From positions 1-64,000 of the forward strand of contig NZ_VCNH01000004.1 of NCBI RefSeq assembly GCF_024355225.1: 64,000 nt of DNA, in the 5' to 3' direction. This stretch comes from Roseovarius sp. M141. GTDB lineage: Bacteria > Pseudomonadota > Alphaproteobacteria > Rhodobacterales > Rhodobacteraceae. The notes beneath the pieces are model-generated. The model made no database searches, had not been told where the DNA came from, and saw only the letters and a program-made list of their open reading frames with translations. Numbering within the stretch: the stretch's first letter is position 1; each line of letters starts with the position of its first letter. The translations under genes and the position numbers were made by a program. Below, piece after piece: positions 43,540 through 51,824 of this stretch.

Positions 43540-43563
43540 GGCCCCGCCCTCATCGGCGGGGCC
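43540..43563 (+). terminator. Terminator after the ferric-reductase-like gene
   Basis: GGCCCCGCC-ctcatc-GGCGGGGCC is a 9-bp perfect stem followed by ATTTTCC. Confidence 0.75.
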
Positions 43564-43569
43564 ATTTTC

Positions 43570-43618
43570 CTGACGGCAAGCTGAAGCAGGAATCGCTGGG
43601 GCGTCAGGATGCCCTCAG
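43570..43618. promoter_or_regulatory. Pair of CTGA-N7-CTGA boxes, likely response-regulator operator 2
   Basis: CTGACGGCAAGCTGAAG (43570-43586, + strand) faces CTGA-GGGCATC-CTGA on the minus strand (43618-43604). CTGA/TCAG half-sites fall at offsets 0, 11, 34 and 45, against 0, 11, 35 and 46 in operator 1. It lies 46 bp before the second PepSY gene. Confidence 0.65.
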
Positions 43619-43663
43619 GTCGGGGTGCCAGATTGGTCTCATCAAACGAAAGGACCCCTTGCC

Positions 43664-44044
43664 ATGAAAAAGACTCTGACCGCCCTTGCCCTGATCGCAC
43701 TTTTGCCCGCCGGCGCTGCGCTGGCCGACGACGATGATTGCAATGCGCCCCGTGACCAGTGGCAGCCGCGCGAGGCCGCCATGCAGATGGCCGAACAGAA
43801 CGGTTGGACGGTGCGCGACTTCGAGATCGACGACGGCTGCTACGAAATCCAAGGCCGAGACCAGGATGGCCGCGAGATCGAGGTGAAGCTCGATCCGGCG
43901 ACGCTGCAGATCGTCGAGATGGACTACGAGGATGATGACGACGACCGCGGTGGCGCCCGCAATCCCGCGCCCGCTGGAACGGTCGCTCCTCCGCAGAACG
44001 GCCTCTTCGGAAACGGCGCCCCTCCGCAGGTTCAGGTGAACTGA
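43664..44044 (+). CDS. Exported PepSY-domain protein 2
   Basis: The 126-aa protein has a signal peptide (MKKTLTALALIALLPAGAALA) and a PepSY domain (WQPREAAMQMAEQNGWTVRDFEIDDGCYEIQGRDQDGREIEVKLDPATLQIVEMDYEDDDDD), followed by a Pro/Gly-rich tail. It is a clear tandem paralogue of the protein at 41822-42139, and both genes share the same operator layout. ATG 43664 follows AAGGAC. It heads a run of six same-strand genes, most of which overlap or nearly touch. Confidence 0.9.
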   Translation: MKKTLTALALIALLPAGAALADDDDCNAPRDQWQPREAAMQMAEQNGWTVRDFEIDDGCYEIQGRDQDGREIEVKLDPATLQIVEMDYEDDDDDRGGARNPAPAGTVAPPQNGLFGNGAPPQVQVN

Positions 44045-44079
44045 ACAGCTCCGAAGCACCCTGAACAAGGATCATTCCC

Positions 44080-44550
44080 ATGAAATCACTTCTCGCAACG
44101 CTCGCGCTTACGACCGCACTCACGCTTCCCGGCCTCGCTATGGCACGGCCCGTGACGCTCACAACCACCCTTAACAACTATGGCGGCGACGGCGCCTACC
44201 TCGCGCTTTACGTTACCGACGCCTCGGGCGCCTATGTCGGCAGTCTCTGGATGGCTGGTGGCAAGTCCAAGTACTACGAGCATCTGAGCGACTGGTACCG
44301 TGCCACGGGCGGCGATACCGCGCAGGTAAACGGTATCACCGGCGCCAGCGTCGGCGCGGGCCGCAGTCTCGAGATCACGCTCGATCTGGCCGACGCGCTG
44401 TTCGATGCGGGCTACACGCTGCACATCGACGCGGCGGTCGAGGATATGCGCGACAGCCCGAACGAGGTGGCCGTGCCGCTGACGACGGCGGGCGCGGGTA
44501 CGCCGGTGAGCGGGCGGCGCTACATCGCCAACTTCTCCTACGACATGTGA
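44080..44550 (+). CDS. DUF2271 exported protein
   Basis: This 156-aa protein has a signal peptide (MKSLLATLALTTALTLPGLAMA). The mature part (LNNYGGDGAYLALYVTDASGAYVGSLWMAGGKSKYYEHLSDWYRATGG) matches the DUF2271 pattern, found next to PepSY and ApbE genes in many proteobacteria. Function is unknown; a periplasmic part of a flavin- or iron-linked redox system is suggested by this context. Confidence 0.85.
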   Translation: MKSLLATLALTTALTLPGLAMARPVTLTTTLNNYGGDGAYLALYVTDASGAYVGSLWMAGGKSKYYEHLSDWYRATGGDTAQVNGITGASVGAGRSLEITLDLADALFDAGYTLHIDAAVEDMRDSPNEVAVPLTTAGAGTPVSGRRYIANFSYDM

Positions 44551-44561
44551 GGGGCAGGGCA

Positions 44562-46769
44562 ATGATCCGTACACTCCATCGCTGGCCGGGTCTTCTGGCA
44601 CTCGCGCTCGTCACGATCCTGAGCCTGAGCGGCGCGGCGCTCTCGGTCTTTCCTGCGGCCGAGCGCATCGCCGCGCCGCAGGTGGAGACTGGCCAGACAG
44701 TCGCCACCCTCGCGGACCGCATCCAGGCCGTCTATCCGGGCGTCGAGCAGATCCGGCGGTCGCCCTCCGGTCGGATCACCGCCTATTGGTTCGATCAGGG
44801 CGCGCCGGGTGCTGCCGTGATCGACCCGGCGACGGGCGCGGGCGTTGCCTCGGCCGACCCGAACCAGGCCCTTCGCTGGCTCACCAACTTTCATCGCTCG
44901 CTCTTCCTCGGGGATGGCGGGCGCATCGCCATGGCCGCCGGGGCCGCAGCGATGCTGGTCCTCTCGCTCTCGGGTGCTGTGCTGGTCGCGCGGCGGGCGG
45001 GCGGATGGCGGCACTGGTTCGCGCCCTTGCGCGGTCCGCTCGCGGGCAGGCTGCATGTCGAGATCGCCCGGATTGCCGTCATCGGCCTCGTTCTGTCCTC
45101 CACCACCGCCCTCTGGATGACGGCCTCGACCTTCGATCTTCTGCCGGACGGTGGCGTCCTGCCGGCCGATCCCGCCGAAGTGAGCGGAGAGATTGGGTTC
45201 GCTCTCGATCAGATGGCCACGCTGCTGCAGACGCCCGTCGCCGAGCTGCGCGAGCTGAGCTTTCCCTATCCCGGCGATGCGACGGACGTGTTCACACTGA
45301 AGACCGACCGGGGCACCGGCTATCTCGACCAGGGAACCGGCGCGCTCGTGGCATGGGCCGACCTGACCGGGTGGGAGCGCGTCTCCGAAACAATCTACAT
45401 GCTGCACACGGGGCAGGGGGCCGCGACGCTCGGCCTTGTGCTCGGGATGATGGCGCTCGGAGTGCCGGCGATGGGCGTGACCGGCGTCCTGATCTGGCTT
45501 GCCGGGCGGCGCGGGCGGCCGCGCATCCGCGGCAACCAGCCCGCGGGCCGTGCCGAGACGATCCTTCTTGTCGGCAGCGAGGGTGGCAGCACCTGGGGCT
45601 TCGCCGCGACCCTGCATGCCTCGCTGACGGCAGCGGGGCAGGGCGTCCATGTTGGCCCGATGTCGGGCTTCGCGCCAGAGCGCTACGCCCGAGCCGAGCG
45701 CATCATCGTGCTCGCCGCGACCTATGGCGATGGTGCCGCGCCGGCCTCGGCGAAGGGGTTCCTTGACCGGATGAACGCGTCGGCCCCTGCGCCTGATATC
45801 CCGATGGCCCTGCTCGGCTTCGGCGACCGCAGCTTTCCGGCCTATTGCGCCTTCGCCAAGGCCGTTGCGGCAGCGGCGCAGGCGAAGGGCTGGGCCGAAC
45901 TCATGCCGCTGGACACGATCGACCGCCAATCGCCACAGGATTTCGCGCGCTGGGGCCGCGCGCTTGGCGAGATGCTTGGCATCTCTCTCGAGCTTTCTCA
46001 CCAGCCCGTTTCGCCGCGCACCGAAACATTGACCCTCGTCTCGCGGCGCAACTACGGGGCCGAAATGCAGGCGGGGGCCGCGATCCTGCGCTTCGACCTA
46101 CCGCGCGCGACGCCGTGGCAGCGGCTGACCGGCGCGGGCTTCGCACGGTTCCAGGCGGGCGACCTGATCGGCGTCCTGCCGCAGGGCAGCCCGGTGCCGC
46201 GCCTCTATTCGCTGGCCTCGGGCCGGCGCGACGGGTTCGTCGAGATCGTGGTGCGCAAGCATCCGGGCGGTCTGGCCTCGGGTCAGCTGACCGCCTTGGA
46301 GCCGGGCGATACGGTCACGGCCTTCCTGCGCCGCAATCCCGGCTTTCACGCCGGCCGCAGCCGCGCGCCGCTGATCCTGATCGGGGCGGGCACCGGCATC
46401 GGGCCGCTGGCAGGCTTCATCCGTGGCAATGCGCGTCACAGGTCCGTGCACCTTTTCTTCGGCATGCGGCATGCGGACAGCGATTTCTTCTATGGCGAAG
46501 AGATGTCCGGCTGGCAGGCTGAGGGGCGGTTGACCCGGCTTGTCACCGCCGTCTCGCGCGGCGCGCGACGCAGTTATGTGCAGGACGCCCTGCGCGCCGA
46601 CGCGGCGCAGGTGGCCCGACTGATCCGCGACGGGGCGCGTGTGATGGTCTGCGGCGGGCGCGACATGGCCACGGGCGTGAGCGATGCGTTGGCCGAGATC
46701 CTCGCACCTGCCGGGCTTACGCCCGCAGTCCTGAAGACGGAGGGGCGGTATGTCGAAGATATCTACTGA
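44562..46769 (+). CDS. PepSY-TM / flavodoxin / NAD(P)H oxidoreductase fusion
   Basis: This 735-aa protein has an N-terminal PepSY-associated membrane part (MIRTLHRWPGLLALALVTILSLSGAAL, further helices near 125, 170 and 290). A flavodoxin domain follows (ILLVGSEGGSTWGFAATLHASL, AATYGDGAAPASA, FGDRSFPAYCAFA), then an FAD domain (RLYSLASGRRDG) and an NAD(P)H domain (LILIGAGTGIGPLAGFIRG, MVCGGRDMATGV). This is the sulfite-reductase flavoprotein layout on a membrane anchor. It would move electrons from cytosolic NADPH through flavins towards the periplasm. GAGGGGCAGG precedes ATG 44562. It overlaps the ApbE gene by 20 nt. Confidence 0.92.
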   Translation: MIRTLHRWPGLLALALVTILSLSGAALSVFPAAERIAAPQVETGQTVATLADRIQAVYPGVEQIRRSPSGRITAYWFDQGAPGAAVIDPATGAGVASADPNQALRWLTNFHRSLFLGDGGRIAMAAGAAAMLVLSLSGAVLVARRAGGWRHWFAPLRGPLAGRLHVEIARIAVIGLVLSSTTALWMTASTFDLLPDGGVLPADPAEVSGEIGFALDQMATLLQTPVAELRELSFPYPGDATDVFTLKTDRGTGYLDQGTGALVAWADLTGWERVSETIYMLHTGQGAATLGLVLGMMALGVPAMGVTGVLIWLAGRRGRPRIRGNQPAGRAETILLVGSEGGSTWGFAATLHASLTAAGQGVHVGPMSGFAPERYARAERIIVLAATYGDGAAPASAKGFLDRMNASAPAPDIPMALLGFGDRSFPAYCAFAKAVAAAAQAKGWAELMPLDTIDRQSPQDFARWGRALGEMLGISLELSHQPVSPRTETLTLVSRRNYGAEMQAGAAILRFDLPRATPWQRLTGAGFARFQAGDLIGVLPQGSPVPRLYSLASGRRDGFVEIVVRKHPGGLASGQLTALEPGDTVTAFLRRNPGFHAGRSRAPLILIGAGTGIGPLAGFIRGNARHRSVHLFFGMRHADSDFFYGEEMSGWQAEGRLTRLVTAVSRGARRSYVQDALRADAAQVARLIRDGARVMVCGGRDMATGVSDALAEILAPAGLTPAVLKTEGRYVEDIY

Positions 46770-47730
46770 GCGCGCGCGCATCGCCCTGAACGGCCCCACC
46801 ATGGGCACGCGCTGGTCGGCGCTGTTCTTCGCGGATCGGGGCCTCGACACGGATGCAATCCGTGCCGCCCTTCAGGCGGCTGTCGACGAGGTGGACACGC
46901 AGATGTCGACGTGGAACGCGGAGAGCGCGCTCATGCGGATCAACGCGGCGCCGGTGGGCGATTGGGTGATGGTGCCGGAGCAACTGCGGTCGGTCCTGCG
47001 CCTCGGGCTCGAGATCGGGAGCGCCTCGGGCGGGGCCTTCGATATCGGCATGGGCGATGCGGTGACGGCCTGGGGTTTCGGGCCCGGGGCCGCCGCGCCC
47101 GAGGGTATCCGCGCCGCGATGGACGCCCTCCGCCGCCCGGCGCAGGAGGTGCTGGAGATCGAGGGGATGCAGCTGCGCAAGACGGCCCCCATCGAGCTGG
47201 ACCTCAACGGCATCGCCAAAGGCTACGGCGTCGACCGGCTCGCCGAGACCCTGCGCGACCACGGGATCGCCGATGCCCTCGTCGGGATCGATGGCGAGAT
47301 GCGTGCAATCGGTCTCAGGCCGGATGGCGAAGCTTGGACGATCGCGGTCGAGGCGCCCTACCCGGACCGCCGCGCGCCGCATTCGGTTCTGGCGCTGCAG
47401 GACGCCGCCGTCGCGACCTCCGGTGACTACCGCCACTGCGTCGAGGTTCAGGGGCGCCGCCTGTCGCATACTATGGATCCGAGACGTGGCGCGCCGCTGA
47501 TCGCGTCGCCCGCCTCCGTCACCGTGGTGGCCCGCACCTGTGCCGAGGCCGACGCCTGGGCGACGGCGCTGATGGTGCTCGGTGCGGAGAGGGGTGCGGA
47601 CCTCGCAAGACAACGTGGACTCGACGCCCTGTTTCTTCTGCGCGATGATGAAGGGAATGCAATGGGCGTGGGAGTCGGGCGTCTTTTTTCCGAAGAACCA
47701 GCGGCAATCGCCTCAGCCGGGGGAAGTTGA
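46750..47730 (+). CDS. apbE: ApbE-like FAD:protein FMN transferase
   Basis: The 326-aa protein matches ApbE: GPTMGTRWSALFF, ELDLNGIAKGYGVDRLAETL, VGIDGEMRAIG, SGDYRHCVEVQGRRLSHTMDPRRGAP and the metal-binding CAEADAWATALMVLG. ApbE attaches FMN covalently to Thr or Ser of redox proteins. No signal peptide or lipobox is seen, unlike the usual periplasmic lipoprotein form, so it may act in the cytoplasm or at the membrane face. Likely targets are the neighbouring membrane redox proteins. GGAGG precedes ATG 46750 inside the upstream gene. Confidence 0.92.
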   Translation: MSKISTERARIALNGPTMGTRWSALFFADRGLDTDAIRAALQAAVDEVDTQMSTWNAESALMRINAAPVGDWVMVPEQLRSVLRLGLEIGSASGGAFDIGMGDAVTAWGFGPGAAAPEGIRAAMDALRRPAQEVLEIEGMQLRKTAPIELDLNGIAKGYGVDRLAETLRDHGIADALVGIDGEMRAIGLRPDGEAWTIAVEAPYPDRRAPHSVLALQDAAVATSGDYRHCVEVQGRRLSHTMDPRRGAPLIASPASVTVVARTCAEADAWATALMVLGAERGADLARQRGLDALFLLRDDEGNAMGVGVGRLFSEEPAAIASAGGS

Positions 47731-47735
47731 GCCGC

Positions 47736-49643
47736 ATGGAACAGGCCCGTACCGATCGCTTCAAGACCGCACTCCTGCTGATGGCCGCAACCGGGCTGAT
47801 CGTGGGACTCGCATTCTACCTTGCGGGCCAACCAGAGATTGCGAGCCTGATCTGGATTGCAGGAGTTGTTCCCGCGCTCTCAGCGCTTGTGGTCGAAATC
47901 GTCCGGAGCATTGGGCGCGGCGAGGTGGGCCTCGATATCGTTGCCGCACTGTCGATGTCGGCGGCGCTTGTCTTCGGCGAGACCTTGGCTGCGGCTGTCG
48001 TCGCAGTCATGTATTCTGGAGGCACCTTCCTCGAAGCCTTCGCTGAGGGCCGTGCACGTCGTTCGATGAAGGATCTTCTATCTCGCGTACCCCGGACCGC
48101 GACGCGGCACCGGAACGGCGGTCTTGAGGATGTGCCTCTCGAGGAGATCGCACCGGGCGATCGCCTGCTGATCCGGCAGGGCGAAGTCGTTCCCGTGGAC
48201 GGTACGGTGACGTCCGCCACCGCCTTCCTCGACACCGCGGCGCTGACCGGCGAGTCCCTCCCAGTCCGGCTGGCGCGCGGGGCCGACGCCATGAGCGGAT
48301 CGACCAACGCGGGCGAGGCCTTCGATCTGACGGCGACGCGCGAGGCCAAGGACAGCACCTATGCCGGGATCGTTCGTCTGGTGGAGGAAGCGCAGGCGTC
48401 CAAAGCGCCGATGTCCCGGCTGGCCGACCGCTGGTCGCTGGGCTTTCTGGTCGTCACCGTCAGTATCGCCTTCGCGGCCTGGTGGTTCACAGGCGATCCG
48501 ATCCGCGCGGTCGCCGTGCTGGTGGTCGCCACGCCCTGTCCGCTGATCCTTGCCGTGCCGGTCGCACTGGTCGCGGGTCTGTCGCGCGCGGCGCATTTTG
48601 GCGTGCTGATCAAGGGCGCAGGGCCGCTCGAGACAATGGCGCGCATCCGCACGCTGATCCTCGACAAAACGGGGACGCTGACGGATGGCCGTCCGCAGAT
48701 CATCTCGATCGACAGCCACGATGGCATGACCGAGGACGACATCCTCCGCCTTGCCGCCGCGCTCGATCAGGCATCGAAACACCCCGTGGCGCAGGCCATC
48801 GTCGCCTCCGCAAAGGCGCGGGGCTTCACACTGCCCGTTCCGACAGAAGTGGCTGAGATCCCGGGCGAAGGGGTCTTGGGTCGTGTGGAGTACCGCGAGG
48901 TGATCGTCGGCGGCGACGGCTTCGTGGCGTCCCGTGTCGGGCGGATGGTGGGCGATCACCCCGCCAAGGGCGCCGGATCGGTCCTTGTCGCAGTGGCAGT
49001 TGACGGTCACATGGCCGGGCACCTCGTCATGTCCGACCCGCTGCGCGAGGGAGCGGGTGCCATGCTGGACGGTCTGCGCCGTCAAGGGATCGCGCGCATC
49101 CTTCTGGCCACTGGCGACCGCGCGGACGTGGCCGAGCGCGTGACCGAGGGGCTGGGCCTCGACGGGCTACGGGCCGGTTTGACGCCGGACCAAAAGGTGT
49201 TGCTGGTGCTCTCCGAGCGTAAACACGGGCCGGTGATGATGGTGGGTGACGGCGTAAACGATGCGCCCGCCCTGGCCGCGGCCGATGTAGGCGTGGCGAT
49301 GGGGGCACGGGGCGCCGCGGCCTCGGCCGAGGCCGCCGACGTGGTGCTGCTCGTCGACCGGATAGACCGGCTTGGGCCCGGCATCGAGATCGCGCGCGCC
49401 TCGCGCCGGATCGCAGTCGAAAGCGTTGTCGCCGGGATCGGCCTGTCTGTCATGGGCATGATCGCGGCCGCTTTCGGCTACCTCACGCCGGTCCAGGGCG
49501 CGCTCCTGCAAGAAGTGATCGACGTTGCCGTGATCCTGAACGCTCTGCGCGCGCTGCGCATCGCGCCGCAGGAGCCAGCTACGGGCAAACGACAGGCCAT
49601 CACGTCAGAGCAAGCTGACATCGTTCAAGGAGCCACGCCATGA
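47736..49643 (+). CDS. P1B-type heavy-metal transporting ATPase without N-terminal metal-binding domain
   Basis: This 635-aa pump has the actuator motif TGES, the transmembrane CP motif ATPCPLILAVP, the phosphorylation site DKTGTLTDG, the SKHPVAQAIV (HP) motif, and MVGDGVNDAPALAAADVG. No HMA domain is present. The CPL motif and lack of N-terminal domain do not settle the metal; the neighbouring VIT gene and reductase genes favour Fe, Mn or a similar ion. A TTG at 47727 could serve, but ATG 47736 has GGGGGAAG upstream. Its stop overlaps the VIT start (ATGA). Confidence 0.92.
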   Translation: MEQARTDRFKTALLLMAATGLIVGLAFYLAGQPEIASLIWIAGVVPALSALVVEIVRSIGRGEVGLDIVAALSMSAALVFGETLAAAVVAVMYSGGTFLEAFAEGRARRSMKDLLSRVPRTATRHRNGGLEDVPLEEIAPGDRLLIRQGEVVPVDGTVTSATAFLDTAALTGESLPVRLARGADAMSGSTNAGEAFDLTATREAKDSTYAGIVRLVEEAQASKAPMSRLADRWSLGFLVVTVSIAFAAWWFTGDPIRAVAVLVVATPCPLILAVPVALVAGLSRAAHFGVLIKGAGPLETMARIRTLILDKTGTLTDGRPQIISIDSHDGMTEDDILRLAAALDQASKHPVAQAIVASAKARGFTLPVPTEVAEIPGEGVLGRVEYREVIVGGDGFVASRVGRMVGDHPAKGAGSVLVAVAVDGHMAGHLVMSDPLREGAGAMLDGLRRQGIARILLATGDRADVAERVTEGLGLDGLRAGLTPDQKVLLVLSERKHGPVMMVGDGVNDAPALAAADVGVAMGARGAAASAEAADVVLLVDRIDRLGPGIEIARASRRIAVESVVAGIGLSVMGMIAAAFGYLTPVQGALLQEVIDVAVILNALRALRIAPQEPATGKRQAITSEQADIVQGATP

Positions 49644-50341
49644 GCCGTCTATCACATTCTGAAATCCATATGGTGCATCGCATCGGCTGGCTGCGGGCCG
49701 CCGTTCTCGGCGCCAACGACGGTCTTGTCTCGACCGCGAGCCTCGTCGTCGGCGTCGCCGCAGCGGGGTCGGGCAAGCCTGAGGTCATGATCGCCGGGTT
49801 GGCCGGGCTTGTAGCTGGCGCGATGTCCATGGCTGCAGGAGAGTACGTGTCAGTCAGTTCCCAGACCGACGCCGAACAGGCCGACCTCGCTCGTGAGACC
49901 CGCGAACTCGAGGAAACGCCCGAGGCCGAACTGGAGGAACTGACCCTGATCTATGTCGATCGAGGTCTTGATCGGGATCTGGCCGAGAAGGTTGCCGTGC
50001 AACTGACTGAACGCGACGCGCTCGGATCGCATGCGCGCGACGAGCTCGGCATTTCGGAAACCGTGACGGCTCGCCCTATCCAGGCGGCTCTGGTGTCCGC
50101 ACTGACCTTCGCAGTTGGGGCCGTGCTACCCCTGATCGTCGTGCTGCTGGTCTCGGAGGCGCAGATCGCTCCCCTGGTGGCGGGATCGACGATCCTCGGC
50201 CTTGCGGTTCTTGGCGGATTGGGCGCTTCTGCCGGCGGCGCAGGCGTCGTCCGTGGGGCCGCGCGGGTCACGCTATGGGGAGCGCTTGCAATGGCGGCGA
50301 CAGCCGGGGTCGGTGCGCTGTTCGGGGTCGCCGTAGGCTAG
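49640..50341 (+). CDS. VIT/CCC1-family Fe2+/Mn2+ transporter
   Basis: The 233-aa membrane protein has the VIT pattern: LRAAVLGANDGLVSTASLVVGVAAA in helix 1, GLVAGAMSMAAGEYVSVSSQTD in helix 2, an acidic cytosolic domain rich in Glu (metal binding), then three C-terminal helices. VIT proteins move ferrous iron or manganese out of the cytosol. Together with the P-type ATPase it would provide metal export, balancing the iron reduction predicted upstream. Confidence 0.92.
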   Translation: MSRLSHSEIHMVHRIGWLRAAVLGANDGLVSTASLVVGVAAAGSGKPEVMIAGLAGLVAGAMSMAAGEYVSVSSQTDAEQADLARETRELEETPEAELEELTLIYVDRGLDRDLAEKVAVQLTERDALGSHARDELGISETVTARPIQAALVSALTFAVGAVLPLIVVLLVSEAQIAPLVAGSTILGLAVLGGLGASAGGAGVVRGAARVTLWGALAMAATAGVGALFGVAVG

Positions 50342-50347
50342 GATTCA

Positions 50348-50638
50348 ATGGGGTGTACCCGAACCCCGCTCTGGCTGCTTGTTGCGGCAATGCTCGTCAA
50401 CATCGTGCTGATCATCGAGGTGCCACAGATCGAGTCGCAGCGCGTGGGGTCAGAAACCCATGTCCGCAAATGGGTCATGCTGGACGAGATCAACACCGAT
50501 ATTCTGGAGCGGTCCTATGTCTGGGAGGACCGCACGCCCATCGGCACGTTCAGTTCCGTCTTCACATCCAAGATCCAGTCCAGCCTGATCGCGCTTGCCG
50601 GGTCGGGCGGGGCATCCGTTGTCGATCGGCTGAAGTAA
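50348..50638 (+). CDS. Hypothetical membrane-anchored protein, 96 aa
   Basis: The N-terminus LWLLVAAMLVNIVLIIEVP is one membrane helix; the rest (QIESQRVGSETHVRKWVMLDEINTDILERSYVWEDRTPIGTF) is soluble and probably periplasmic. It begins 6 bp after the VIT gene and seems to close that operon. No family is recognised. Confidence 0.65.
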   Translation: MGCTRTPLWLLVAAMLVNIVLIIEVPQIESQRVGSETHVRKWVMLDEINTDILERSYVWEDRTPIGTFSSVFTSKIQSSLIALAGSGGASVVDRLK

Positions 50639-50666
50639 TCTCGATCACCGCAGGGTCAGCCCAGCT

Positions 50667-50960
50667 TCATTTGTTCCCGTCGATCCACTTCGACATCAGC
50701 CCCTTGTCGCGGAAACATTCATCCGGCACGGCACGGCGCTTGATGCGTGCGAGGCGCTCGGCGAAGGCGACCTGCTTTGATGTCGGGCGGCTGTCCTGCG
50801 TGCCCGGCTTCAGCTTGGCCTGTGCGTCGATCCAGGCGCTCAAGGAGCGCCGATCTTGCTGAACCTCCCACGGCAGAAGCGTCTGGTTGCGCAGGGCCAG
50901 TGCGCGCGCATAGGCGATCTGCTTGGGCGTCGCGGGCAGGGCGTAAGTGGTGCTTTCCAT
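50667..50960 (-). CDS. 97-aa protein of two tandem repeats, under a LexA-type box
   Basis: The protein consists of two copies of one unit: TPKQIAYARALALRNQTLLP...SLSAWIDAQAK (about 12-50) and TSKQVAFAERLARIKRRAVP...LMSKWIDGNK (about 60-97). The unit (T-x-KQ-x-A-x-A-x2-LA ... SxWID) resembles small repeats found in phage and plasmid DNA-handling proteins, but I cannot name the family. AGGGAG precedes ATG 50960. It is one of very few minus-strand genes in this half of the plasmid. GTTC-N7-GTTC lies 36-50 bp upstream, so SOS control is likely. Confidence 0.75.
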   Translation of the reverse strand: MESTTYALPATPKQIAYARALALRNQTLLPWEVQQDRRSLSAWIDAQAKLKPGTQDSRPTSKQVAFAERLARIKRRAVPDECFRDKGLMSKWIDGNK

Positions 50961-50995
50961 CGGGGATCTCCCTTCTTAGCGTGGCTTTTGAAATA

Positions 50996-51010
50996 GAACA
51001 TAACAGGAAC
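50996..51010 (-). promoter_or_regulatory. LexA (SOS) box, alphaproteobacterial type
   Basis: On the minus strand the sequence is GTTCCTGTTATGTTC, an exact GTTC-N7-GTTC, the LexA site of alphaproteobacteria. It overlaps a possible promoter (TTGATT, 17 bp, TATTTC) of the 97-aa gene. Confidence 0.65.
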
Positions 51011-51068
51011 AAAATCAAGCCACCTGCGGAAATCATGGGGTTTGAGAGGAAGAGGAGGGCCGGGGGAG

Positions 51069-51195
51069 GTCAGGCCTGAGGATGCCCGAAAGAGGGCGTC
51101 CGGGCCTGATCCTGTTCCTCATTGGTGTCTGATGCCGGAAAGTGGAGGATCCTACGTTCTCATGAGCTTTGCATTTAACGCTCCCCGGCATCAGA
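51069..51195. repeat. Strong tandem hairpins in a gene-free stretch
   Basis: The first hairpin pairs TCAGGCC (51070-51076) and GGATGCCC (51080-51087) with GGGCGTCC (51094-51101) and GGCCTGA (51103-51109). The second pairs TCTGATGCCGG (51128-51138) with CCGGCATCAGA (51185-51195), 11 bp perfect, with an inner GGAG/CTCC. A third, TGAGGG/CCCTCA, follows near 51239-51260. The stretch 50961-51312 has no other gene. Such structures are typical of oriT or single-strand promoters. Confidence 0.6.
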
Positions 51196-51312
51196 TCCCT
51201 AAAGAGTGAAAGTGTCCTTCGGGTTTTGTGACTGACGGATGAGGGCCTTTGGGGTCCCTCAGATGGGTCCGGGCCGGATTCCGGTCTGTCTTTCCTGATG
51301 AAGGGCATTCCG

Positions 51313-51783
51313 ATGCAAACAGGTGTTTTGCGCGTGTTGCGCGCGACCGCTGCCTGGTGGTGGCGACACAAGGAACTACGCCGAACCGGCCAGACGGGGC
51401 AGGCACAACGGCTCGAGCGCGAGACTGTCCTGCGTGACCTCGGCTATCTGAAGCAGGCGGCGTTATTGCCAAACGCGCATGTGACCTGCGGAGAGGGTGG
51501 AACATTCATCCATCTCGGTTGGACCACCGTGTCGACCTTCGCGCCCATCGAGCGCTTTCCCTTGGCCGCTCTTGCGGTCGCACGTGGCACGCCGTTCATC
51601 GATATCCGACCCGTCACCGATGTCATCGCCTTCGCGAACCTGCCGCGGGTGGCGCGGGACGGATCGGTCGACCCTGACTCTTCGGGTCCCGGCAAGTCCG
51701 TGTCGCTGACCACCTACATCGACATGGTCGAAGCCCTCGGTGCCAGGATCGCCAACGATCCGCGCCCCTGTCGGTCAACCTAG
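51313..51783 (+). CDS. Hypothetical plasmid protein, about 156 aa
   Basis: The protein begins MQTGVLRVLRATAAWWWRHK and has a beta-rich centre (LPNAHVTCGEGGTFIHLGWTTVSTF). The ATG at 51313 is preceded by GAAGGG; an in-frame ATG at 51298 is also possible but lacks a ribosome binding site. No family is recognised. It is followed by the ArdC gene on the same strand after 41 bp. Confidence 0.65.
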   Translation: MQTGVLRVLRATAAWWWRHKELRRTGQTGQAQRLERETVLRDLGYLKQAALLPNAHVTCGEGGTFIHLGWTTVSTFAPIERFPLAALAVARGTPFIDIRPVTDVIAFANLPRVARDGSVDPDSSGPGKSVSLTTYIDMVEALGARIANDPRPCRST

Positions 51784-51824
51784 TCACCACTCCCTCTCAC
51801 CAAAACTCGAAAAGGAGGCCAGCC

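Noticed and set aside
42858..44177. Minus-strand open frame of 439 codons across the reductase and PepSY genes
   Set aside because: It crosses a terminator hairpin and two well-supported + strand genes; its composition is typical antisense.
44538..46001. Minus-strand open frame of 487 codons opposite the flavodoxin-reductase gene
   Set aside because: It is rich in Arg, Gly, His and Pro as expected for antisense of high-GC coding DNA; the + strand protein is well supported.
39653..50638. Siderophore uptake locus
   Set aside because: No TonB-dependent receptor, siderophore-binding protein or FecCD-type permease is present in the window.
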